From contig CAUEPS010000003.1 in the NCBI GenBank assembly GCA_959019775.1, positions 80,606-144,605 on the forward strand: a stretch of DNA of 64,000 nt, read 5' to 3'. Below, piece after piece: positions 18,410 through 25,919 of this stretch (position 1 is its first letter; every line of letters begins with the position of its first letter). The DNA is from an uncultured Collinsella sp. (GTDB lineage: Bacteria; Actinomycetota; Coriobacteriia; Coriobacteriales; Coriobacteriaceae). The notes beneath the pieces are model-generated. The model did not search any database. It worked only from the letters and a program-made list of their open reading frames with translations, and was not told the DNA's origin. Both the position numbers and the translations under genes were made by a program.

Positions 18410-18439
18410 ATCGGGGCCTCCTTGCATGCAAATCAGATA

Positions 18440-18470
18440 AAAAGAAGGGCCACCCGAAGGTGACCCTTTT
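18440..18470 (-). terminator. Intrinsic terminator of rplS with UUCG tetraloop
   Basis: On the minus strand a 9-10 bp stem closes a C(UUCG)G tetraloop and is followed by a CTTTTTA-type tract. It lies 32 bp beyond the rplS stop. It is one of the best terminators in the window. Confidence 0.92.
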
Positions 18471-18502
18471 GTCCAAACGAGTGGACAGACGCTGCGATCT
18501 TC

Positions 18503-18844
18503 TTAGCGCTTCTCGGGGATGCGAGCAGCCTTGCCCACCTTGTCGCGGAGGTAGTACAGCTTGGCGCGACGGACGCGGCCATGACGGACGACCTCGAGCT
18601 TGGCGATCTTGGGGCTGTGAAGCGGGAAGGTACGCTCAACACCGACACCGAAGGAAATCTTGCGGACGGTGAAGGTCTCACGGGCACCGGCGCCGGCCAT
18701 GCGGATGACGTCACCCTGGAAAACCTGGATGCGCTCGCGGTCGCCTTCCTTAATGCGGTAGTGAACCTTGACGTTGTCGGCAACGCGGACCTGCGGGATG
18801 TCCTCGCGGATCTGCTGACGCTCGATTGCGCGGATGTAATCCAT
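18503..18844 (-). CDS. rplS: 50S ribosomal protein L19
   Basis: L19 sits at the 30S-50S interface. The sequence shows the characteristic [29 protein letters not shown] and [15 protein letters not shown] motifs and a basic C-terminus. The ATG at 18844 is preferred (113 residues) because AAGGA is 7 bases upstream; a TTG two codons earlier is the alternative. It is monocistronic: it has its own promoter at 18914-18941 and a terminator before rnhB. Confidence 0.97.
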   Translation of the reverse strand: MDYIRAIERQQIREDIPQVRVADNVKVHYRIKEGDRERIQVFQGDVIRMAGAGARETFTVRKISFGVGVERTFPLHSPKIAKLEVVRHGRVRRAKLYYLRDKVGKAARIPEKR

Positions 18845-18913
18845 GTGCAATTCCTTACTCTTCTAGAGGTGCCGTACCACCTTGGCCGGCACGTAGTTGA
18901 ACAAACGTATTCG

Positions 18914-18941
18914 AGTATACACGCCACGACCTTGGCTGCAA
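18914..18941 (-). promoter_or_regulatory. Promoter of rplS
   Basis: On the minus strand, TTGCAG (18936-18941), a 16-base spacer and TATACT (18914-18919). The predicted start leaves a leader of about 60 bases. Confidence 0.65.
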
Positions 18942-18992
18942 GAACTATTTTGCCCGTGCGCAAAAAGACAAAAACACGCACTCTTTCTGCAC

Positions 18993-20615
18993 TTATGCGC
19001 CGGCCGCAGCATCAGTCGTCGGCGTCGTCACGGTCGTTCCGGGCGCAATATAGCCGTATTCGAGCAACACCGAAAGCGCATGCTGCTTCCAGGTGGCAAG
19101 CTCTTCGTCATTATAGTTGTCATGGGCCCATTCATTCATCGCGTCCTCGGCGTCTTGGGGCACCAGGTCCTGGCTGTCCGCCATCAGGTACAGGATGCCT
19201 AAGATGTCGAAGTCCTGCTTGGTCATCTCTTCCTTGTTTGATGTGCTGATGAGGCCGTGATCGATGCCGTAGCGGCAGATATCGGTCAAAACGGTAACGA
19301 GGCCCGTAGGAATCGGCGAGGCATCCTTCGCGGCAGTGGGCGCGGTGTCGTCAGTCACTGCAGTGGCATCGTCGTTCGCCGGAGCAGATTCGGCCGCGTT
19401 CGCATCGGGAGCTGCCTGCTCTCCTTGGGCGGGAGCTGTGCTATCTGTCGTTGCCGAAGCATCCCCCGAAGATACGGACGTAACACTCACCGCTGTCTCG
19501 ACCACGGTCGTCATCGGGTCGACCGGTGCGGGTGCGGCGATGACCTCGGCCCAATCGGAATACACGCCGTCAATAAAGGCGCGAACATGGAAGGTGCCCG
19601 GTTGCGAGATGGTCATCGTGCCGTCCGTCGCGACCGAAATGCCCTTGCTCTCGAGCTCTTGGGCCTCCCAGCTGCAGACCCTATCGACCTCCTTGCCCGT
19701 CGTGTCATAGACCGTAGCCGTCAGGCCTTCGATGCCGTTGAGATTTTCCTCGACGCCGACGACGGTCTGAGCCGAGCCCTCGAGTTTGATGCTGCCGCTA
19801 AACGGCTCGGGCGCCACGTCACTTACCTTATATTTGTAGGCCGCAGCGTCGATCTCATCATTGGTCGAGACATGCCCGTTCACGTCCACATAGGTGTCCT
19901 CAGGGATAAAGTACTTTACGTAGGCGGTGCCGGCCTTCTTGCCTACCACGACTTGCTCATGTGTGACAGGGTCGGTCTGGATCTCGATGACGTCGGACTT
20001 GCATTCCTTGCTCTTTTTATCGACCACGCGCCAGTCGCCCGACGACTTCACAAAGCCGTAGTAGTCAACATCGTCCTCGTCCCTCGCGCGCACGCGATAG
20101 GAAGAGATGGGATCTTCCTCTCCCACCGCAAGCTTTCGGGTCTTATCGGTCTGCAGCGATACGAGAATCTTGGAGATGGGCTTAATAGGCTGCGGCGTGC
20201 CCAGCTGCGTATCGACCGTCACCGACTCAAACGACAGATTAGAACCCGTAATGGACATGGGGTAGGTGGCGGCCATGTCATTGAGCACGTTGCACGTGCG
20301 CGGGGCGCCGCCGTTGCGCGAAGGCACCTCGCGATCGGCCAGGACCGAACTCCAATCGATGGCGCGCACCATGTGGTTATTGGTGCGATGCGACCAGCTC
20401 GTAACGTTTCCGGCGGTGGTATCGTAACCGTCGTCGCCACGATGAGCGATTGAGCGCAGGAACAGGTTCTGTACGGCGTCGGTCGACTGATCGCCAAAGG
20501 TGGTGTAGAACGAGCGCTGGTCATAACCGGCGGTATGGAACTCCTGCACGGCGGCGTTGTCGTCGTAGCACTCACCGTTCATGTTAAAGATGATCACGTC
20601 GAACGTCACGCCCAC
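18993..20615 (-). pseudogene. C-terminal part of the split aerolysin-like secreted protein
   Basis: This frame continues in phase after the TAG at 20658-20660 that ends the upstream part. The in-frame residues between the TAG and the GTG at 20615 (SSTTTLSEDYDQPVG) are also open. It first completes the beta-rich toxin-like domain (VTFDVIIFNMNG), then has about 370 residues with two beta-sandwich-like segments. One of these is Ig-like, around SISQPGT-type strands near residues 350-385. An Ala/Thr/Asp/Pro-rich linker (about 390-450) and a charged helical C-terminal domain of about 90 residues follow. There is no signal peptide and no good ribosome site at the GTG, so independent translation is doubtful. 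I do not recognise the C-terminal domain. Confidence 0.6.
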
Positions 20616-20657
20616 CGGCTGGTCATAGTCCTCGGACAGCGTCGTGGTAGAACTCGT

Positions 20658-21800
20658 CTACTTACTATTGACCTGCGTGTGCGCCGGGATCGTCATATTG
20701 ACGGTAACCGACTGATTGTCCGTTGTGGTGATCGACTTTTCCTCGGTTTTACTCGCCTCCCACAACTGGGACATCGTGGTTTCGGCCGAAAACGAGGTCT
20801 CGATCTCCTCGCTCGCTGTTGCGGGCACGCCCAGCGACTCCTTGAGGCTCACCGATGCGCCCCACGAGCCGCCTTTGGAATACGATGCGGATTCAGAAGT
20901 GCTCGTGCCGACCGTCTCCTCGGTACCGCGGGCGAGCGTGATGCTCTGCGAGGCGTCTTCATAGCCGACGTTAAGAGCCGAGGTAACGAGCTCCTGCTCA
21001 GTCTTAGAATCGACAAAGGAATAACCCGGCGCGTCCTCGGGCGCACAGTTAAGCTTGTTCACGCTGTTGAGCTGCTGAACTCTAAAGTTATAGAACGCGA
21101 TGCCAAAGCCATTGAAATCGTACTGGTAGGTGCCGCCGAGCTTGTCGACACAGGCAATGGTGGCATAGATGACGTCCTGCTCAGTCGTGTCTTTCGACAG
21201 TCCGTCGAGCGGCACGTATTTACGGAAATCTGAGCCCTTCAGCTTGTGACCGATACAGCCGGCGATATCGTCGGTCAAGCGCTCGTAGACCGCATTGAGG
21301 CTTTTTGCAGATGTCAGACCGCTCTGCTTCGATTTGTCGGCACCATCGGAATGCTCACCGTTGCCGCCCGAAAGCGCATCATAGAGATAGATGTAGTGAC
21401 CCTTACCAAAGTCCTTCTCAAAGCCCTTGCCGGCGTGGTCCCAGTACAAAAAGTCCCCGGAGTCGTCGCCTCCACCATAGCCAAGGATGTTATAGGCTAG
21501 CGATGCCCAGTTGGGCAGCACCTTTTTGACGGCGGCCGTATAGAACGAGACATTGTCGTACATCGAGGTACGGCCCTCGAGCTTGCCGTCATCGATATCT
21601 ACAAACGTGCAGTCGCGATCGTTGACCGTAATGGTCAGTGGGTTGACCACGTCGCCATAGAGCTCGTCGCGCGAATCATCCTGAAGGGCAAAACCGGCTG
21701 TCGGGATCCCGCAAAGCGCCGTGACCGCAACGACCACCCAGCACAGGGTCATCTGTGCTCTCCGACGCGCTCGTTGCAAATACCTGGTGAGGTTTTTCAT
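20658..21800 (-). CDS. Secreted aerolysin/ETX-MTX2-like protein, N-terminal part ending at an in-frame TAG
   Basis: The 380 residues begin with a signal peptide: a basic start (RYLQRARRRAQ), a hydrophobic core to about residue 36, and a possible cleavage after AGFA. An unrecognised globular region of about 230 residues follows. From about 279 to the end the sequence alternates Ser/Thr with hydrophobics, with a motif order like the pore-forming domain of aerolysin/epsilon-toxin proteins (GTEETVGTSTSES..., ETSFSAETTMS..., SVTVNMTIPAHTQV). The ATG at 21800 follows GGGAGG by 6 bases. The stop falls inside this domain, and the next codons continue the same fold in the same frame. Membership of the aerolysin superfamily is inferred from pattern only. 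Confidence 0.7.
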   Translation of the reverse strand: MKNLTRYLQRARRRAQMTLCWVVVAVTALCGIPTAGFALQDDSRDELYGDVVNPLTITVNDRDCTFVDIDDGKLEGRTSMYDNVSFYTAAVKKVLPNWASLAYNILGYGGGDDSGDFLYWDHAGKGFEKDFGKGHYIYLYDALSGGNGEHSDGADKSKQSGLTSAKSLNAVYERLTDDIAGCIGHKLKGSDFRKYVPLDGLSKDTTEQDVIYATIACVDKLGGTYQYDFNGFGIAFYNFRVQQLNSVNKLNCAPEDAPGYSFVDSKTEQELVTSALNVGYEDASQSITLARGTEETVGTSTSESASYSKGGSWGASVSLKESLGVPATASEEIETSFSAETTMSQLWEASKTEEKSITTTDNQSVTVNMTIPAHTQVNSK

Positions 21801-21837
21801 CGCAGTCCTCCCGTCAGTTGCCAATGTATTGAACCAA

Positions 21838-21876
21838 CGTAAAACGCCGCCGCGTCCACAGGGGCGCGACGGCGCG
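21838..21876 (-). terminator. Intrinsic terminator of ppdK
   Basis: A 10-bp GC stem with one G-U pair (21845-21854 with 21865-21874) and a 10-base loop are followed on the minus strand by TTTT. It lies just past the ppdK stop and before the aerolysin-like gene. Confidence 0.8.
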
Positions 21877-21915
21877 AAGGGGGGGCGTAAAAGGCGCAAA
21901 TGGAATGCGACTCCG

Positions 21916-24666
21916 TTAAGCGGAGCGCTTGGCCTCGAGCTTGGCCTGAGCGGCCGCCAGACGCGCCAGGGGCACGCGATAGGGCGAGCAGGACACATAG
22001 TCCACGTCGGACGCGTTAAACAGGGCCTTGATGGACTTGGGGTCGCCACCGTGCTCACCGCACACGCCAAAGTGCATGCCGGGGTTGGTGGCACGACCCT
22101 TCTCGACGGCCATGCGCACGAGCTCCAGTACCGCCGTGTCGATGGTCTCGAAGGGGTTGTCCTTCAAGATCTTCTTGTGCATGTACAGGGGGATGAACTT
22201 GGCCTCGGCGTCGTCACGCGAGAAACCGAAAGTCGTCTGCGTGAGGTCGTTGGTGCCAAAGCAGAAGAAGTCGGCGTGATGGGCGATCTCGTCAGCGACC
22301 ATACAGGCGCGCGGCAGCTCGAGCATCGTGCCCACGGGAATGTCGAGCTCGACGCCCTCCTCGGCGGAAACCTCGGCGATCACGCGCTCGATGACCTCGC
22401 GAGTCTGGACATGCTCGGCCGTGATGGAAACGAGCGGAACCATGATTTCGGGGCGCGGGTCGACGCCTTCCTTGATAAGGCGAGCGGCAGCCGTTGCCAC
22501 GGCACGGACCTGCATGAGCGGCAGGTCACCGAAGACGACTGACAGGCGCACGCCGCGCAGGCCGAGCATCGGGTTGGACTCGACCATGCCGTCGATACGG
22601 CGCAGGCGGGCACGCAGGGCGGCAAGCTCTTCCTCGCTGGCACCGGCGGCTTCCTTCTTGGTGATGGCGACCTCGAGCTCGCGAGGATTATCCAGGAACT
22701 CATGAAGCGGCGGATCGAGCAGGCGAACAACCACATCGCGGCCGGACATGGTCTTGAACATCGCCAAGAAGTCCTCAGTCTGAACCTTGAGCAGATCGGC
22801 CAGGGCCTGCTGCTTCACAGCCTCGTCGTCGGACAGGATGAAGCTCTGGATAATGTTCTTGCGATCGCCCAGGAACATGTGCTCGGTACGGCACAGACCG
22901 ATGGCCTCGGCGCCAAACTCAAGCGCGAGCTCGGCATCCTCGGGGTTGTCGGCGTTGACGCGCACGTGGTTGGCGTGACCGTCGGTCTCGTCCAGGCGGA
23001 TCTCATCAGCCCAGGACAGGATGGTGTCCAAGTCGCCAGTGAGCTCGGCCGAAACCAGATCGACGGCGCCGTCGACGACGATGCCTTGAGTGCCGTCGAT
23101 GGAGATGATGTCGCCCTCGTGCAGCACGCGATCGCTGTCCTCGATACGAACGACCTTCTCGGCAGCGTCGATATGGAAACGCTCGACACCGCAGACGCAG
23201 GGGGTACCCATGCCACGGGCAATAACGGCGGCGTGGCTCGTCTTGCCACCATGGCTCGTCAAGATACCCTCGGCGGCGACCATACCCTTCAGGTCGTCAG
23301 GGTTGGTCTCCCAGCGGACCAGAATGACCTTATGGCCCTCGGCAGAACGCGCGACGGCGTCATCGCTCGAGAACACGACCTCGCCCACGGCGGCACCGGG
23401 ACTGGCGTTAAGGCCGCATGCAAGCGCCTCGTACTTCTTGGAGGAGTCGAACTGCGGGTGCAGGAGCTGGTCGAGCTGCGCGGGGTCGATGCGGCTCACG
23501 GCCTCCTCACGGGTAATGAGGCCTTCCTCGACCATCTCGATAGCGATGCGCAGAGCGGCGGTTGCGGTACGCTTGCCCACGCGGGTCTGGAGCATCCAGA
23601 GCTTGCCCTGCTCGATGGTGAACTCGATGTCGCACATGTCGCGGTAGTGATCCTCGAGCGTCAGGAAGACACGTTCAAGCTCCTCACCTGCGGACTCGAG
23701 GCCCGGAGTGGTCTTGAGGTCGGCGATGGGCTCGGTGTTGCGGATGCCGGCGACGACGTCCTCGCCCTGGGCGTTGACCAGAAAGTCACCGTAGAACTCC
23801 TTGGTGCCGTCGGCGGGGTTGCGCGTAAAGGCGACGCCGGTCGCCGAGGTCTCGCCCTTATTGCCAAAGGCCATAGCCTGAACGTTGACGGCGGTGCCAA
23901 GGTCGTCGGAAATGCCGTGCTGTTTGCGGTAGATGCAGGCACGCTCGTTCATCCAGCTACCAAAGACGGCCTGAATGGCAAGGCGCAGCTGGAGCTCCGG
24001 ATCGTGCGGAAAGACGGGCTTGCCTTCCGCGACCTCGAGCTCGGGGTACAGGGCGGCCTCGACGTTCTCAGAGAAAATGCCCTTAAAGGTCTCGACGAGC
24101 TCCTGCAGGTCCTCGGACGAAAGCTCGGAATCGACGCGAACGCCGGCGACCAGGCGAGCCTGGGTCAGGGCGTTTTCGAACAAGTCGGCATCGACACCCA
24201 TGACGACGTTGGAGAACATCTGGATAAAGCGACGATAACTGTCCCAGGCAAAGCGCGGGTTCTGCGTCTGGGCGATAAGGCCCTGAACGGAGTCGTCGTT
24301 GAGGCCCAGGTTGAGGACCGTGTCCATCATGCCGGGCATAGAGAACGGAGCGCCCGAGCGCACCGACACGAGCAGCGGGTCACGGGCGTCGCCGAGCTTC
24401 TTGCCGCAGCGGGCCTCGAGGTCGGCCTCGGCGGCAACGATCTCGTCAAGCGCGCCCACGGGCCACACGTTGCCGGCACCAGAGTACTCGACACAGGTCT
24501 GGCAGGTAATGGTAAAGCCACCGGGAACCGGCAGGCCGATACGACTCATCTCGGCAAGGTTAGCGCCTTTGCCGCCAAGCACGAAGTTCATGGACTTATC
24601 GCCCTCGGTAACACATGTGCCCTGGGCATCGGTTCCAAAACGGTAAACCCTCTTGCAATCGCTCAC
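21916..24666 (-). CDS. ppdK: Pyruvate, phosphate dikinase
   Basis: PPDK interconverts pyruvate + ATP + Pi and PEP + AMP + PPi. Domains in order are the ATP-grasp nucleotide domain (GGKGANLAEMSRIGLPVPGGFTI at about 32-54, MPGMMDTVLNLGLND near 115), the swivelling phosphohistidine domain (GILTSHGGKTSHAAVIARGMGTP, catalytic His near 455), and the C-terminal PEP/pyruvate TIM barrel (GTNDLTQTTFGFSRDDA, then FGVCGEHGGDP). The 916-residue length is somewhat longer than the usual 870-890. The start is GTG at 24666 after GGAAGGGGAAG. The regulator gene ppsR lies immediately upstream, so enzyme activity can be switched by phosphorylation of the Thr next to the catalytic His (the Thr of KTSHA here). Confidence 0.97.
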   Translation of the reverse strand: MSDCKRVYRFGTDAQGTCVTEGDKSMNFVLGGKGANLAEMSRIGLPVPGGFTITCQTCVEYSGAGNVWPVGALDEIVAAEADLEARCGKKLGDARDPLLVSVRSGAPFSMPGMMDTVLNLGLNDDSVQGLIAQTQNPRFAWDSYRRFIQMFSNVVMGVDADLFENALTQARLVAGVRVDSELSSEDLQELVETFKGIFSENVEAALYPELEVAEGKPVFPHDPELQLRLAIQAVFGSWMNERACIYRKQHGISDDLGTAVNVQAMAFGNKGETSATGVAFTRNPADGTKEFYGDFLVNAQGEDVVAGIRNTEPIADLKTTPGLESAGEELERVFLTLEDHYRDMCDIEFTIEQGKLWMLQTRVGKRTATAALRIAIEMVEEGLITREEAVSRIDPAQLDQLLHPQFDSSKKYEALACGLNASPGAAVGEVVFSSDDAVARSAEGHKVILVRWETNPDDLKGMVAAEGILTSHGGKTSHAAVIARGMGTPCVCGVERFHIDAAEKVVRIEDSDRVLHEGDIISIDGTQGIVVDGAVDLVSAELTGDLDTILSWADEIRLDETDGHANHVRVNADNPEDAELALEFGAEAIGLCRTEHMFLGDRKNIIQSFILSDDEAVKQQALADLLKVQTEDFLAMFKTMSGRDVVVRLLDPPLHEFLDNPRELEVAITKKEAAGASEEELAALRARLRRIDGMVESNPMLGLRGVRLSVVFGDLPLMQVRAVATAAARLIKEGVDPRPEIMVPLVSITAEHVQTREVIERVIAEVSAEEGVELDIPVGTMLELPRACMVADEIAHHADFFCFGTNDLTQTTFGFSRDDAEAKFIPLYMHKKILKDNPFETIDTAVLELVRMAVEKGRATNPGMHFGVCGEHGGDPKSIKALFNASDVDYVSCSPYRVPLARLAAAQAKLEAKRSA

Positions 24667-24741
24667 GATACTTCCCCTTCCATGCGCTCTCGCGCACGAC
24701 CGTGGTAACGAATCGGCCCGCCGGATGCGGGCCGTGAGGGA

Positions 24742-24826
24742 ACTATACGGCGGGTTTTGAACGGACTTGAGCAGAGAATACGCGGTTTGGTAAACGAGCT
24801 AAAACTAGCGGTAAACGGTAGGTAAA
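24742..24826 (-). promoter_or_regulatory. Candidate ppdK control region: -10 box and three TTTACC repeats
   Basis: The 343-bp gap 24667-25009 holds the ppdK leader and promoter and a large palindrome. On the minus strand a TATAGT (24742-24747) is a likely -10, with no good -35. Upstream lie three TTTACC hexamers (24821-24826, 24810-24815, 24789-24794), spaced 11 and 21 bases, on one helix face and about 45-85 bases above the -10. That geometry fits activator binding, with a weak -35 needing help. A further imperfect hairpin (about 24826-24852) lies above them. No regulator can be named. Confidence 0.4.
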
Positions 24827-24903
24827 GGTGGTTACCTTATGAAGGTACCACCAAAGGAAATTGCAGGTCAGATGCAAGAAATACTGCTAAATCGCTTTAT
24901 CAT

Positions 24904-25015
24904 AAGTAGCTAATTTGGGACGGGGCTTTTTTAGCTGCCCCCGCAGGCAATCGGCCAAAGAGCTCGCGACCTCAGCCGGGGTAGCTAAAAAAGCCCCGTC
25001 CCAAATTAGCTACTT
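24904..25015. repeat. Perfect 33-bp inverted repeat, 46-nt loop, overlapping the ppsR stop
   Basis: Arms 24904-24936 and 24983-25015 are exact reverse complements over 33 bases. Four more G-C pairs and one G-U pair follow inside, giving about 38 paired positions. Each arm carries GGGACGGGGC followed by a T-run. The right arm contains the last sense codon and the TAG of ppsR (25010-25012). It can act as a terminator between ppsR and ppdK, but it is far longer than needed for that. It resembles a mobile or dispersed palindromic element, perhaps related to the GGGAC hairpins at 61057 and 61601. Confidence 0.9.
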
Positions 25016-25885
25016 TTGTTGGGCGCGGCGGGCGGCACGGCGGGCTCTTGCCTCTTGAATCTCATCGAGGTGAGCGATGATCTCGGAGGCGCTCTCCTCG
25101 ATTGCCTTGCCGTCGGTGCGCACCACAAAGCAACCCAGACGTTTCATGAGGGCACGAGCCTCCTCGAGCTCGCCGCGCACGCTCTCGGGCTCGGCATAAG
25201 AGCCGGCGACGGCGCGGGCATAGTCGTCGCCCAGGCGGCTATCGCGAATCTCGGAAATCACATCGACGGTTGAAATCAGACCGAACAACCGCAACGGATC
25301 GACCTCGTAAATCGACTTGGGCGGCTCCATACCGTGCGCCAACGGAACGTTGGCGACCTTGTAGCCCTGATAGGCCAAATACATCGACAGCGGCGTCTTG
25401 GACGTGCGGGATACACCCAGCAGCACGATATCGGCATCCGACAGATCATCGCAGCCGCGCCCGTCATCGTGCTCAACGAAATACTCCATAGCCTCGATAC
25501 GATGGAAATAGCGATCGTCGGTCTTGTGAATCACACCCGCAACGCCCTTGGGAGGCACACCGATGAGCGACGACAGCACGGCAAGCGTCGGGCCGATCAG
25601 GTCGACCGAGCGAATGTGCAGCATGCCCAAGTAGTCGAGCACGCGAGCACGAAGCGCCGGATCGACGATGGTATGGAACACGGCGATATCACGATGGTCG
25701 GCATCGACTCGCGGGCCCACAAACGACTTGACCTGCTCCACCGAGGTCACCTTAGGCAGACGTAAAACACGAAAAGCCCCTTCATCAAATTGCCCGGACG
25801 CCGCAAGCACCACCTCACAAGCGGTATCACCGAGCGAGTCGGAGATAACGATAACGGTGGGACGAGCGGCGACCGGGCAATCCAT
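25010..25885 (-). CDS. ppsR: PPDK regulatory protein (kinase/pyrophosphorylase, DUF299)
   Basis: This bifunctional enzyme inactivates PPDK (or PEP synthase) by ADP-dependent phosphorylation of the active-site Thr and reactivates it by Pi-dependent dephosphorylation. The protein has the N-terminal VIVISDSLGDTACEVV and the DUF299 P-loop GVSRTSKTPLSMYLAYQGYKVANVPL near residue 155, with a normal 291-residue length plus a basic tail. The ATG at 25885 follows AAAAGGAG. It lies 34 bp after glyS and directly upstream of ppdK, so PPDK rather than PEP synthase is the likely target. Its stop codon is embedded in a 33-bp palindrome. Confidence 0.93.
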   Translation of the reverse strand: MDCPVAARPTVIVISDSLGDTACEVVLAASGQFDEGAFRVLRLPKVTSVEQVKSFVGPRVDADHRDIAVFHTIVDPALRARVLDYLGMLHIRSVDLIGPTLAVLSSLIGVPPKGVAGVIHKTDDRYFHRIEAMEYFVEHDDGRGCDDLSDADIVLLGVSRTSKTPLSMYLAYQGYKVANVPLAHGMEPPKSIYEVDPLRLFGLISTVDVISEIRDSRLGDDYARAVAGSYAEPESVRGELEEARALMKRLGCFVVRTDGKAIEESASEIIAHLDEIQEARARRAARRAQQK

Positions 25886-25919
25886 GCGGGGCTCCTTTTG
25901 CGCTTATGCGCAGGCTAGC

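Noticed and set aside
22702..24708. 668-codon plus-strand open frame opposite ppdK
   Set aside because: It is a shadow frame of the dikinase gene.
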